The notes: generated by a model from the sequence alone, not told the origin. A stretch of DNA of 64,000 nucleotides from Bradyrhizobium septentrionale (GCF_011516645.4 NZ_CP088285.1:9504501-9568500); one strand, 5' to 3'. Positions 35,570 through 44,876 are shown, counted from the stretch's first letter. A program made the numbers and translations.

Positions 35570-36409
35570 TCACAGCAGCTTGCCGTCAGGCCCAAAGAAC
35601 GGATGCGGCCCGTCGAACTGACCGATTGGGACCTGATGCGTGACCAACTGCCCAAAACCCTGCCCGGGAAACCACGCGTGCAGATGAAACGCAGGCGGTT
35701 CCACCTTGAACGACGGTTCTCGGAGCTGTCCGAGATCCAGGTCGACCGCATGGTTCGGCGCAGGACATATTGTCACGGGAATGCCGGCAAGGGTGGTCAG
35801 CATGGCCCGGTGATCGTGCCCGCACGCGATCAACTGCGCACGCGGGTGGCGCCTGACGATTGCGGCCAGTTCCTCGGCATTGAAGAGGTCCTGGCGGTCG
35901 ATGTGCCAGATCCCGCCCTTGAACGGCGGGTGATGCAGGAAAAGCAGCGCCGGCCGGTCGGCCGCCGTCGCCAGCGTCGCATCCAGCCATTGCAGCGTCG
36001 ACGCTTCGAGCAGGCCATGCGGCTTCCCGGCAACGCTTGAATCAAGCAGCAGGAGATCGAGGCCGTTCACCTCGATCTTCTGGTCGAGTGGTCCCGTTGC
36101 GTGAGCATAAGGCGCTGCGGGAAATGCTGCGCGCATCCACTCCCGCGAGTCGTGATTCCCAGGAATGCCGGCAAGCGGCAGGCGGAGCGGCGCGAGCAAT
36201 CGCTTGAGATAGTCGTATTCTTCGACGGAAGGCGTATCCACAAGGTCGCCCGAGATGACGACGAAATCCGGCGCCGGCTCGAATGCGCCGAGCGCCGCCA
36301 CGCAGCGTTCAAGCGCCCTGGCGGTATCGACGCGGCCATAGGCCAGCGCGCCGGGCGGCTTGATGTGGAGGTCGGAGATCTGGGCGATGAGGACCGGTTT
36401 CGACGGCAT
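35570..36409 (-). CDS. CpdA-like class III metallophosphoesterase
   Basis: A 279-residue calcineurin-type phosphodiesterase. All metal-site motifs are present: DLH near residue 13, GDLVD near 54, GNHDS near 83, the HHPP segment and GHDHR near 200. This is the pattern of CpdA-type cAMP phosphodiesterases and glycerophosphodiesterases. Its ATG is 9 bp after the ABC ATPase gene, so it belongs to that transporter operon, and it is also the neighbour of the Crp-family gene 268 bp downstream. Either role, hydrolysing an imported phosphodiester or tuning cyclic AMP, fits the context. Confidence 0.88.
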   Translation of the reverse strand: MPSKPVLIAQISDLHIKPPGALAYGRVDTARALERCVAALGAFEPAPDFVVISGDLVDTPSVEEYDYLKRLLAPLRLPLAGIPGNHDSREWMRAAFPAAPYAHATGPLDQKIEVNGLDLLLLDSSVAGKPHGLLEASTLQWLDATLATAADRPALLFLHHPPFKGGIWHIDRQDLFNAEELAAIVRRHPRAQLIACGHDHRAMLTTLAGIPVTICPAPNHAVDLDLGQLREPSFKVEPPAFHLHAWFPGQGFGQLVTHQVPIGQFDGPHPFFGPDGKLL

Positions 36410-36418
36410 CGATGGAGC

Positions 36419-37483
36419 TCAGGGTTCGGAGGGCAGGACACGAAGGGCATCGGGCGCGATCGAAAGTCCGATCCGGTCGCCGGCTTTGGCTTGAATCGTG
36501 TTCGGCGCATCGACATTGAGCGGCTTGCCCGATGCACCACTCACGACGATCCGCTGCCGGTCGCCGATGAAGCTGACGGAATCGACGATGCCCGAGAGCA
36601 CCCCCGCGCCCGCGCCGGTCTCCGTCACGCGGATGGTCTCGGGGCGGATCATCACAGTTGCATTCGCAATCGTCGCGCCACCGTCGATCGGCAATCGCCC
36701 GCCGGGCAGCAGCAATACACCGTTCTGGATCGGAGCTTCCACAATGTTCGCCGCGCCGATGAACTCCGCCACAAACCGATCCTTCGGCGCGAAGTAGACC
36801 TCGCGCGGCGTGCCGATCTGGGCAATCGCACCCTTCCGCATCACCACGATGCGGTCACCCAGTTCCATGGCTTCGGCCTGGTCATGCGTGACATAGATCG
36901 TCGTGATTCCGAGCGCGCGCAGCAGCCGGTTGAGTTCGCTACGCAGGCGGTCCCGCAAGGCGGCATCAAGCGCGGTCAGGGGCTCGTCGAGCAGCAAGAT
37001 GCCGGGCCGGATCGCAACCGCGCGCGCCAATGCGACGCGCTGACGCTGGCCGCCCGAAAGCTGGTCGATGCGGCGGTTCTCCAATCCCGTGATGTTCGTC
37101 AGCGTCACCAGCTCGGCGACGCGCGCGGTCCGCTCGCTCCTGGCGACACCGCGGACCTTCAGGCCGTAGGCGATATTGTCCGCCACCGTCATGTTGGGGA
37201 ACAAGGCGTAGGACTGAAACACCATTCCGACATTGCGCCGCTCGATCGGGACCGAGGTCATATCCTTGCCGTCGAACAGGACCTTGCCGCCGGCATCGGG
37301 CAGCTCGAGGCCCGCAATGATCCGCAGCATCGTGGTCTTGCCGCAGCCGGATGGCCCGAGCAGCACCAGCGTCTCGCCGCGCGCAATGTCGAGCGTCGCG
37401 GGATCGAGGGCTCGGGTACCGTCGGCAAACGTCTTGCCGCACGCCTCAATCCGCACCGCTGCGCCGTGTCCGGCCGTATTCAT
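36419..37483 (-). CDS. ABC transporter ATP-binding protein (PotA/FbpC type)
   Basis: A 354-residue nucleotide-binding subunit. Walker A GPSGCGKTT is near residues 42-50, the signature LSGGQRQRVALARA near 139, Walker B ILLLDEPLTALD near 159, and the switch histidine in VTHDQAEAM. A C-terminal TOBE/regulatory domain of about 110 residues follows. ATG 37483 overlaps the permease stop (ATGA). The long frame joining it to the permease is a product of the frameshift in that gene, not a natural fusion. Part of the operon 40132-35570. Confidence 0.94.
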   Translation of the reverse strand: MNTAGHGAAVRIEACGKTFADGTRALDPATLDIARGETLVLLGPSGCGKTTMLRIIAGLELPDAGGKVLFDGKDMTSVPIERRNVGMVFQSYALFPNMTVADNIAYGLKVRGVARSERTARVAELVTLTNITGLENRRIDQLSGGQRQRVALARAVAIRPGILLLDEPLTALDAALRDRLRSELNRLLRALGITTIYVTHDQAEAMELGDRIVVMRKGAIAQIGTPREVYFAPKDRFVAEFIGAANIVEAPIQNGVLLLPGGRLPIDGGATIANATVMIRPETIRVTETGAGAGVLSGIVDSVSFIGDRQRIVVSGASGKPLNVDAPNTIQAKAGDRIGLSIAPDALRVLPSEP

Positions 37484-38266
37484 CGCTTGTGATCCCTGTC
37501 GGCCAGCAGCTGCATCGCAACCAGGAGCGGAATGATCATCACGAAGAAGATCAGGGTGTAGGCCGACGCCACTTCGAGCCGCATCGAGGCGTAGCTGTCG
37601 GCGAGCCCGATCGGCAACGTCTTCGTCAACGGCGTAATGCAGCATCCAGGTCAGGTTGAATTCGCCGAGCGACAGCGTGACCACCATCAATGCGCCGGCC
37701 AGAATTCCCGGCAACGCATTCGGCACGATGACATCGCAAAATCGCCGCCATGGCGATGCGCCGAGCGAGGCGGCACCTTCATCGAGCGTCTTGATGTCCA
37801 CGGTGGCAAACACCGCCATGACCGACCGCACCATGAACGGCATGGTGAAGATCACGTGGCCGACCAGGATGAACAGCCAGGAACGGCGAAAGCCGCCAAA
37901 GCTCCCATAGGAGAGCAGCAGTGCAAGCGCGATCGCAAGTCCGGGGATCGCCAGCGGCAACGTGATGGTCTCCTCGACGATGCGCGCGAGCCGGCCGCCG
38001 CGCGCATGCAGCGCATAGGCGGCGGGGACGCCGGCGACCAGCGTGACCGCAAGGGTCGCGAAGGCGATCACAAAGGAGAGCAGGATGGTGCCGGCATAGA
38101 GCTCCCAGACCTGCGCCACCCATTGCAGGGTCACGCCGGATTGGATGCCTCGGAAGTAATTGACGGTAACGCCCGCAGAGATGGAAAGCCCCGCGGGCAC
38201 CACCAGGAATGCCGCAACGAGCAGCGTGAAGATGAACTGGCCGGCGAAGATCAGGCGGTCGCGCAT
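37480..38266 (-). pseudogene. ABC transporter permease (PotC/FbpB half), single-base frameshift
   Basis: From ATG 38266 the frame encodes five to six helices and the EAA loop (DEGAASLGASPWRRFCDVIVP, here split for reading) up to LGEFNLTWMLH. One extra base in the pair at 37636-37637 then shifts it. In the shifted frame the expected end TPLTKTLPIGLADSYAS...DRDHKR runs to a TGA at 37480, overlapping the ATPase start by 4 bp. Removing one base gives a 261-residue permease. Such a precise restoration suggests a recent mutation or sequencing error. Without it the importer would lack one membrane half. Confidence 0.87.
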
Positions 38267-38270
38267 GCGT

Positions 38271-39086
38271 TCACCCGGCCGCCGCGACCGCGCTGCCGCT
38301 GAACGTGCGGGCGAGCGCAAGGATGAGCCAGGTGATCAGGCCAAGCCCCACCGACAACGCTGCCGAAGTCGCGAAATTGGCGGCCAGCGTGAACTCGGTG
38401 TAGATCAGCATCGGCAGCACGTCGATGTTCGTCGCCAGCGTGAAAGCGGTTCCGAACGCTCCCATCGCGGTGGCAAAGGCGATCGCACCGGAAGCGACGA
38501 AAGCCGGCGCCAGCGCGGGCAACACGACGTCACGCTGCACCGCCCATGGGCTGGCGCCGAGCGACCGTGCGGCCTCCTCCAGACCGACATCGAGCTTCTG
38601 TACGGCCGCCATGATGGTGAGGATCACGCGCGGGATCGAGAAATAGAGATAACCCAGGAAAAGCCCGTAGATCGAATAGGCGAAAACAATCTTCTCGCCG
38701 AAGATCCTGTTCGAGAGATCGCCGATCAGCCCCTGTCGTCCGGCCAACAGAATGATCATGAAGCCGACGACCACGCCGGGAAACGCCAGCGGAAAGGTCA
38801 GCATTGCGATCAGCACGGCCCGCCCGGGAAAGCGGTGCCGCTGCAGAAACATTCCGGCGATCGTCGCCACGATCAGCGTCACGACCGTGGTTGCCGCCGC
38901 GAGAAGCACGGTGTTGATCAACGTCGCGCGATAGCGGCCTTCCGCAAGGATCGCGAGATATCCGGCGAGCCCGTGCGGCCCTTCGGCACCTGCGATCACC
39001 AGCCGTGCCATCGGCAACAGGAAGAATGCCGTCGTCACGACCGCAAGCGGCAGCAGACAGAGCCAAACAAAGGACTTTTGCGACAT
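38271..39086 (-). CDS. ABC transporter permease (PotB type)
   Basis: A 271-residue membrane subunit with six helices. The EAA coupling loop reads EEAARSLGASPWAVQRDVVLPALAP (about residues 162-186; given here as positions because of its length, key residues E163, G169, P173). It forms the other membrane half with the permease at 37480-38266, starting 4 bp before it, and lies 38 bp after the binding-protein gene. The fold is the spermidine/putrescine, iron and phosphonate importer type. Confidence 0.92.
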   Translation of the reverse strand: MSQKSFVWLCLLPLAVVTTAFFLLPMARLVIAGAEGPHGLAGYLAILAEGRYRATLINTVLLAAATTVVTLIVATIAGMFLQRHRFPGRAVLIAMLTFPLAFPGVVVGFMIILLAGRQGLIGDLSNRIFGEKIVFAYSIYGLFLGYLYFSIPRVILTIMAAVQKLDVGLEEAARSLGASPWAVQRDVVLPALAPAFVASGAIAFATAMGAFGTAFTLATNIDVLPMLIYTEFTLAANFATSAALSVGLGLITWLILALARTFSGSAVAAAG

Positions 39087-39124
39087 CGGAAGATTGGTGC
39101 CCTGGCGAAGGGCACCATATTGCC

Positions 39125-40132
39125 TCAGCGGACCTCGGCGAGATAGCGGTCGACGAAAGCTTTTTGCACGTTTTCCATCTCGCCCCAGTCGACGCTTTTG
39201 GCGCGCGCGTAGTCGCTGTCGGGGAGGAATTTGCCCTTCACGGCAGCCGGCAGCTCGATCGGGCGAGCCGGACGCAGATAGGCATTGGTCCAGATCGCCT
39301 GGCCCTTGTCGGACAGCAGATAGTCCATGACCTTCTTGGCCTTCTCCTTGTCGGGCGCGTTCTTCACGAGACCGACGACATAGGGGAACACCACCGAGCC
39401 CTCGCAGGGAATCACAAACTCGAAGTTGCCCTTTTCCGAATATTTCGCGCGGTAGGCGTTGAAGTCATAGTCGAACAGAATCGGCATCTCACCGGAGACG
39501 ACGCGGGCATAGGACGTCTGCTTCGGCACGATCGGATCGTTCTTGCGCAGCTCCTTGAAGAAGCCGATCGCCGGATCGAAATTAGTGGGCGAGCCGCCCA
39601 GCGCCAGATTGACGGCGACTGCACCGACATAGCCAACGGCCGCCGACGACGGATCGAGGTAGCCGACCATCCCCTTGTAGTCGGGCTTCAACAAGTCCTT
39701 CCAGCAGGCCGGCACCGGCTTGCCGCCGAGCGCATCCTTGTTCACGAACAGGCCGAGCGTGCCGGAGTGGATCGTGGTCCAATAGCCGTCCGGATCCTTG
39801 AGGCCGGCGGGGACCTGATCCCAATGCGCCGGCTTGTAGGGTTCGAGCGCGTCCTGAGCCTTGGCCTTCATGCCGAAGGTGACGCCGAAATAGCCGATAT
39901 CGCCAACGGGATTGGCCTTCTCGGCCAGGATCTGAGCCAGCGCCTGGCCGGAATTCTTGTTGTCGTGCGGGATGTCGTAGTTGAGATCGGCCTTGATCGC
40001 CTTCAGCATCGAGGCCCAATCCGCCCATTCCGGCGGGCAATTGTAGCAGATCACGTCGGCCGCCCTGGCCGATTGCCACGGCGCGATCAGCGTCAGCGCC
40101 AGCAACGCGAGGACAAGGCGGACGGTCTTCAT
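39125..40132 (-). CDS. ABC transporter extracellular solute-binding protein
   Basis: A 335-residue family 1 binding protein. Sec signal MKTVRLVLALLALTLIAPWQSARA, cut near residue 24, then ADVICYNCPPEWADW with two close cysteines that could form a disulfide. Later parts (FGVTFGMKAKAQ, HSGTLGLFVNKDALGG) match Fbp/PotD-like receptors. ATG 40132 is preferred over the 44-codon longer reading. It is the first gene of a five-gene minus-strand operon with two permeases, an ATPase and a phosphodiesterase. The ligand is unknown; a phosphodiester or phosphonate is a context-based guess. Confidence 0.9.
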   Translation of the reverse strand: MKTVRLVLALLALTLIAPWQSARAADVICYNCPPEWADWASMLKAIKADLNYDIPHDNKNSGQALAQILAEKANPVGDIGYFGVTFGMKAKAQDALEPYKPAHWDQVPAGLKDPDGYWTTIHSGTLGLFVNKDALGGKPVPACWKDLLKPDYKGMVGYLDPSSAAVGYVGAVAVNLALGGSPTNFDPAIGFFKELRKNDPIVPKQTSYARVVSGEMPILFDYDFNAYRAKYSEKGNFEFVIPCEGSVVFPYVVGLVKNAPDKEKAKKVMDYLLSDKGQAIWTNAYLRPARPIELPAAVKGKFLPDSDYARAKSVDWGEMENVQKAFVDRYLAEVR

Positions 40133-40324
40133 GGGAGGCTCCGGTTTGGCGGGATGCGATGAGGATTTCAACATCAACCGGGCGATCAAGTATAGTCCGC
40201 GTATGAAGGTTTTGCGACGCGCCCGCTGCTGTGCAGCAAATGGCGGAGCCGAGATGCCAACCATCGGCTGCTCGCGGCCGCCGGCCGTTTTGCGCTAGGC
40301 TGCCAACCAAAAGAGGAGGCGACC

Positions 40325-41476
40325 ATGTACCAGCCGCCCGGCGTCAAGACATCGCCCGACCTTCCCGTCCCCGACCGCATGAAAGCCTGGGTCCTTGGCG
40401 ACCCCGATCAGCTCCTGCTGGGCGAGAAGCCGACGCCTGTCCCATCGCGTGCCGAGGTGCTGGTCCGCATCGATGCGATTGCGATCTGCGCCACGGATCT
40501 CGAGATCATCCATGCCGGGTCGCCGGCGAACATTCAGGGCGGCCTGCCCTTCAACAAGAACTTTACGCCCGGCCATGAATACATGGGCACGGTCGCCGCG
40601 CTCGGCCCGGACGTTGACGAATTCAGGATCGGTGAGCGGGTCAGCGTGGAGATTCACGCCGGTTGCGGCCAATGCAAACGCTGCCGCCAGGGCATGTACA
40701 CGTCCTGTCTCAACTATGGAAAACCCGAGAAGGGCCACCGCGCCAACGGCTTTACGACCGATGGCGGATTCGCCGAATACGCGGTGAATCACATCAACAC
40801 GCTGGCGCGCGTACCTGATGCGATGAGCGACGCGGAAGCGACGCTTGTCGTGACTGCCGGTACGTCGATGTATGGCCTGACGGAATTGGGGGGATTGGTT
40901 GCCGGTGAGAGCGTCGTGGTGATCGGCCCCGGGCCGATCGGACTGCTCGCGGTGGCGGTGGCCAAAGCGCTTGGTGCAAGCCCGGTCATCCTGACCGGAA
41001 CACGCAACAAGCGGCTCTCGATCGGCGGGGAATTGGGGGCCGATCGGGTCATCAACATCAACGATGAGGACGCCGTTGAGGTTGTGCGGCAACTAACAGG
41101 GGGGATCGACGCTGACTATGTCGTCGAATGTGCCGGCACCGAAGCGACACTCAACCAGGCGATTCACATGACCAACCGTGGTGGCAGGATTTGTCTGGCC
41201 GCCTTCCCGCACGAGGCTGCAACGCTGGACATTGCGCATCTCGTGCGAAACAACATCTACGCCTACGGCATCCGCGGCGAGGGCCGCAGCGCCACCCACC
41301 GCGCCATGGAACTGATGGCAGCGAAGCGGTTCGACGCGACCAGGATTCACACGCACACCTTTCCGCTGGCAGATCTGCCGACGGCGCTCAGATATGCGCG
41401 GGATCGCGTCGACGACGCGATCAAGGTCGTCGTGACCAATCGTAGAGCCGAAAAGATCGCGAGCGCCGCGGAGTAA
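40325..41476 (+). CDS. zinc-dependent alcohol dehydrogenase (threonine/sorbitol dehydrogenase-like MDR)
   Basis: A 383-residue medium-chain dehydrogenase. The catalytic zinc ligands are the Cys in AICATDLE and His-Glu in PGHEYMG; the structural zinc site is CGQCKRCRQGMYTSC near residues 115-129. The nucleotide motif VIGPGPIGLLA is near 200, and GTRNKRLSIGGELGAD follows where the cofactor ribose is read. GAGGAGGCGACC precedes the ATG. It is divergent from the ABC operon and convergent with livF, 45 bp away. It probably oxidises a polyol or amino alcohol; substrate not certain. Confidence 0.92.
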   Translation: MYQPPGVKTSPDLPVPDRMKAWVLGDPDQLLLGEKPTPVPSRAEVLVRIDAIAICATDLEIIHAGSPANIQGGLPFNKNFTPGHEYMGTVAALGPDVDEFRIGERVSVEIHAGCGQCKRCRQGMYTSCLNYGKPEKGHRANGFTTDGGFAEYAVNHINTLARVPDAMSDAEATLVVTAGTSMYGLTELGGLVAGESVVVIGPGPIGLLAVAVAKALGASPVILTGTRNKRLSIGGELGADRVININDEDAVEVVRQLTGGIDADYVVECAGTEATLNQAIHMTNRGGRICLAAFPHEAATLDIAHLVRNNIYAYGIRGEGRSATHRAMELMAAKRFDATRIHTHTFPLADLPTALRYARDRVDDAIKVVVTNRRAEKIASAAE

Positions 41477-41521
41477 GATGGCGACCGCGCCGGTTGCAAC
41501 TGCGCCGGCTTGGGGGCCTGC

Positions 41522-42226
41522 TCACACCGAACAATATCGCTCCTTGATCTCATTGTCGGCCAGCAGTGCCTGCGCAGATGCCTGATGCACCACGGATCCT
41601 TGATCCAGCACATAGGCACGATCCGCGATACCCAGCGCGAGCTCGACGTTCTGCTCGACCAGCAGCACCGTCGTTCCCTGCGCCTTCATGCTGCGGAATA
41701 GCTCGAACATCTCGTCGACCAGGACTGGCATGATGCCTTCGGACGGCTCATCGAGCATGATCAGGTCAGGCTTTGCGATCATCGCCCGCGCGATCGCCAG
41801 CATCTGCTGCTCGCCGCCGGACATCGTGACCGCCTCCTGATCCATGCGCTCGGCCAGTCGTGGGAATATCACGGCGATCTCTTCGATCAGCTCGGCCTCC
41901 CGCTTCTTCTGCTTCGACGCGACCAGGCCGAGCCGCAAATTCTCCCGCACGGACAGCCCCTGCACGATCCGCCGCTCTTCGGGAACATAGGCAAGCCCCA
42001 GCGCGAACCGAACGTGCGCCGGCTGGCGCAGCAGCTCTTCACCCTTGAAGGTGACCGAGCCGCGCGTCCGCCCCATCAAGCCCATGATCGATTTCAGCGT
42101 CGTCGTCTTGCCGGCCCCATTGCGGCCGATCAGACAGACGATTTCGCCTCTGCTCACCTCGAGACTGATGTCCTGCAACGCGTGGCTTGCGCCGTACCAG
42201 GCATTGAGCTTGCTGATCTGCAGCAT
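41522..42226 (-). CDS. livF: branched-chain amino acid/amide ABC transporter ATP-binding protein (LivF)
   Basis: A 234-residue ATPase with Walker A IGRNGAGKTT, signature MSGGEQQMLAIARA, Walker B LIMLDEPSEG and switch His replaced by Gln in VEQNVELAL, as is normal for LivF. The P-E-E-R-R-I block typical of LivF is present (VPEERRIVQGLSV). ATG 42226 (MLQISKL) lies 4 bp before the livG stop. It closes an eight-gene minus-strand run that starts with the molybdenum hydroxylase genes at 50003. Confidence 0.93.
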   Translation of the reverse strand: MLQISKLNAWYGASHALQDISLEVSRGEIVCLIGRNGAGKTTTLKSIMGLMGRTRGSVTFKGEELLRQPAHVRFALGLAYVPEERRIVQGLSVRENLRLGLVASKQKKREAELIEEIAVIFPRLAERMDQEAVTMSGGEQQMLAIARAMIAKPDLIMLDEPSEGIMPVLVDEMFELFRSMKAQGTTVLLVEQNVELALGIADRAYVLDQGSVVHQASAQALLADNEIKERYCSV

Positions 42227-42230
42227 CACC

Positions 42231-43001
42231 TCAATGCTCCCGCTGGCCGAGATAGACACGCTTCACGGCCTCGTTCTGCCGGACCTCCTGCGGTGTTCCC
42301 TCGGCAAGGAGCTCGCCATGGTGCAGCACGAGGATGCGATCGCTGATCCCGAGCACGAGCTTCATCTTGTGCTCGACGAGGATGACCGTGCGCTCCTTTG
42401 CGAGCTTCACGATGAGATCCATCATGGTCCGGGTTTCTTCCGGGCTCATGCCGGCCGTCGGCTCGTCCAGCAGCAGCAAGCGAGGCTGACTGGCAAGCGC
42501 CATGCCGATTTCCAGCGCCCGCTGCTCGCCATGAGCCAGCGTTTTGGCGGCGCGTTCGCGGGACTCCCACAACCCGACCAGGGCAAGCAGCGCGTCCGCC
42601 CGCTCGACCAGTTCGGTCAGCCGCGCGCGTGGGCGCCAGATGTCGTATCTCGACACCAAGGCCTGCAGACCGACGCGGATGTTCTCACGCGTCGTGAGCT
42701 GCGGAAACACGCTGGTGATCTGGAACGACTTTGCGATACCCATGTGCGCAAAGCGGTGCTGCGGCAGACCGGTGACATCCTTGCCCTCGAACTCAACGCT
42801 GCCATTCGAAGGCGGAAAGGCGCCGCACAGCAGATTGAAATAGGTGCTCTTTCCGGCGCCGTTCGGACCGATGATGGAGGTGATCGCACCCCTGGCAAAC
42901 TCGGCCGAGATGTTGTTGAGCGCGACAAACTTGCCGAACGTCTTGCCGACGCCCCTGGTGCGCAGAATGATTTCTCCCGCCTGGTCTGCCGCCGCGGTCA
43001 T
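42231..43001 (-). CDS. livG: branched-chain amino acid/amide ABC transporter ATP-binding protein (LivG)
   Basis: A 256-residue ATPase: Walker A IGPNGAGKST, the LivG-type ITSVFPQLTTRENIRVG stretch, signature LAHGEQRALEIGMAL, Walker B LLLLDEPTAGM and VEHKMKLV. ATG 43001 overlaps the livM stop (ATGA). It pairs with LivF to energise the LivHM channel. Confidence 0.93.
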   Translation of the reverse strand: MTAAADQAGEIILRTRGVGKTFGKFVALNNISAEFARGAITSIIGPNGAGKSTYFNLLCGAFPPSNGSVEFEGKDVTGLPQHRFAHMGIAKSFQITSVFPQLTTRENIRVGLQALVSRYDIWRPRARLTELVERADALLALVGLWESRERAAKTLAHGEQRALEIGMALASQPRLLLLDEPTAGMSPEETRTMMDLIVKLAKERTVILVEHKMKLVLGISDRILVLHHGELLAEGTPQEVRQNEAVKRVYLGQREH

Positions 43002-43984
43002 CGCCTGCCCCGCGCGATCAGCGTGCCCCAGATGCCGGCAGGGAAGAACAGCACGCATGCAATGAAGATGGCACCAACGATCAGTTGCCAGTGCACGGTC
43101 CAGACGGAGACGATGTTCTCCAGCACCAGGAAGACCGCGGCGCCGATCATCGGCCCGAAGAATGTCCCCATACCGCCCAGCAGAGCAATCATCACGACGA
43201 GGCCCGAGGTCTCGTAGTGCAAGATCTCGATCGGCACGATCGACAGATGCAGGGCCTGCAAGGCACCCGCGAGGCCGCAGAAGCCGCCCGACAAAACGAA
43301 GGTCAGCAACCGGGTCAGGGTCACGTCATAGCCCGACGCGCGGGCCCGCATCTCATTCTCGCGCACGGCCTCAATGACGGCCCCAAATGGCGACGCGAGA
43401 ATGCGCGACATCACGAAGAATGCAGCGATCACGAAGGCCGCAATGACGTAGTACCGGACCATTGGGTTGATGAAATCAATCCGCAGGCCGAACAGATCGA
43501 TGGTGCGGACGTTGATGCCGCGCAGGCCGTTTTCGCCGCCGGTCAGGTCAACCGCCTGATAGAAAAGGTAGTAGACGCATTGCGACAGCGCCATCGTCAC
43601 CATGGCGAAGTAGATGCCGCGGGTCCTGATCGCGAGTACGCCAATCACCAGCGCCATCAACAGGCCGCCGGCGAGGCCCGCCGCAATGGCCGCATACCAT
43701 GACCAGCCAAAGTGCACGATGGCGATGCCACAGACATAGGCACCAGTTCCAAGCAGCGCAGCATGACCGAATGAGAGCAGGCCCAGATAGCCAAACACAA
43801 GGTTGAAGCCGAGGGCGTACAGGCCATAGATCAGGATGTTCACGGCGAGCGCCGTGAACGGCATCACCAGCGGAAAAACCAGGATCACCACGGCCACGAT
43901 GCTGGCGCGATGCTTCGTTGCAAACTCGTACCAGCTGGCCGTCGTGGTATCGGGCTGTTTGATGGATTCGGTGGCGTCGGTCAT
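42998..43984 (-). CDS. livM: branched-chain amino acid/amide ABC transporter permease (LivM)
   Basis: A 328-residue permease with 9-10 helices after a polar N-terminus (MTDATESIKQPDTT). The characteristic LLSFGHAALLGTGAY and the ENEMRARASGYDV coupling loop are visible. It starts 7 bp after livH and overlaps livG by 4 bp. Confidence 0.92.
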   Translation of the reverse strand: MTDATESIKQPDTTTASWYEFATKHRASIVAVVILVFPLVMPFTALAVNILIYGLYALGFNLVFGYLGLLSFGHAALLGTGAYVCGIAIVHFGWSWYAAIAAGLAGGLLMALVIGVLAIRTRGIYFAMVTMALSQCVYYLFYQAVDLTGGENGLRGINVRTIDLFGLRIDFINPMVRYYVIAAFVIAAFFVMSRILASPFGAVIEAVRENEMRARASGYDVTLTRLLTFVLSGGFCGLAGALQALHLSIVPIEILHYETSGLVVMIALLGGMGTFFGPMIGAAVFLVLENIVSVWTVHWQLIVGAIFIACVLFFPAGIWGTLIARGRR

Positions 43985-43991
43985 GCCTGGC

Positions 43992-44876
43992 TCAGCTCAT
44001 CAATCCGGCGCGGCCGAAAAAGCCCTGGGGACGAACAATCAGCACGATCGCCATCAGGGCAAAGATCGAAACCTTGGCCATCTCTGGTGCAAACAGCGAG
44101 GTCATGCCGACCACCACACCGACCAGCAGGCCTGCCAATATGGCGCCGCCGATCGACCCCATTCCGCCGACGACGGTCACCACGAACGCTTCGGCGAGAA
44201 TCGTGCCGCCCATCTCCGGGATGACGCCCTGCAGCGGGGCCGCCAACAGCCCGGCCAAGCCCGCAATCGCGGTACCTATCCCGAACACGATCAACCAGAC
44301 CCTGGAAACATCGACCCCAAGGACGCGGACGATCTGTGGATCGCGCGCGCCGGCGCGGATAATGAGGCCGAAGCTGGTCTTCTCCAGAAACAACCAGAGC
44401 GCCAGCAGGACGACGGCCGTCGCTGCGATGACAAACAGGCGGTAGAGCGGGAAATAGCCGACACCGATGTTGACCGCCCCCTGCAGGATCTCGGGCGTGT
44501 CAAAGGGATAACCGGTCTTGCCAAAGAAAATGCGCACGCATTCGACCATCACGTAACTCAGCCCGAAGGTGAGCAGCAGCGGATAGTCGATGCCGCGACC
44601 GTAGAGCGGCCGGATCAGCACGCGCTCGACCCCAAGGCCGAACAGTCCGATCAGGAGGGGCACCGCCACCAGGCAGATCCAGAAATTGCCGCCGATCGAG
44701 ATCAGGTAAAGGCCGACATAGGCGCCGACCATGTAGAAGGCGCCATGGGCGAAGTTGACGACGGTCAACATCCCGAAGATCAGCGAGAGGCCGATCGCAA
44801 ACAGCACGTAGATCGCGCCGAGCGCCAGCCCGGCGAACAGTTGCAGCGCAATCAGGTCAAAGCTCAGGCCGGCCAT
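43992..44876 (-). CDS. livH: branched-chain amino acid/amide ABC transporter permease (LivH)
   Basis: A 294-residue permease with eight helices. The signature GLSLIFGMLTVVNFAHGA is near residues 28-45 and the coupling loop (RAGARDPQIVRVLGVDV) near 195. ATG 44876 (MAGLSFDL) replaces the longer reading. It is 54 bp downstream of the binding-protein gene. Confidence 0.92.
   Translation of the reverse strand: MAGLSFDLIALQLFAGLALGAIYVLFAIGLSLIFGMLTVVNFAHGAFYMVGAYVGLYLISIGGNFWICLVAVPLLIGLFGLGVERVLIRPLYGRGIDYPLLLTFGLSYVMVECVRIFFGKTGYPFDTPEILQGAVNIGVGYFPLYRLFVIAATAVVLLALWLFLEKTSFGLIIRAGARDPQIVRVLGVDVSRVWLIVFGIGTAIAGLAGLLAAPLQGVIPEMGGTILAEAFVVTVVGGMGSIGGAILAGLLVGVVVGMTSLFAPEMAKVSIFALMAIVLIVRPQGFFGRAGLMS

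Noticed and set aside
36419-38320. A 633-residue permease-ATPase fusion protein
   Set aside because: The fusion arises from a one-base shift at 37636-37637; the correct permease end and a stop overlapping the ATPase start are present in the other frame.
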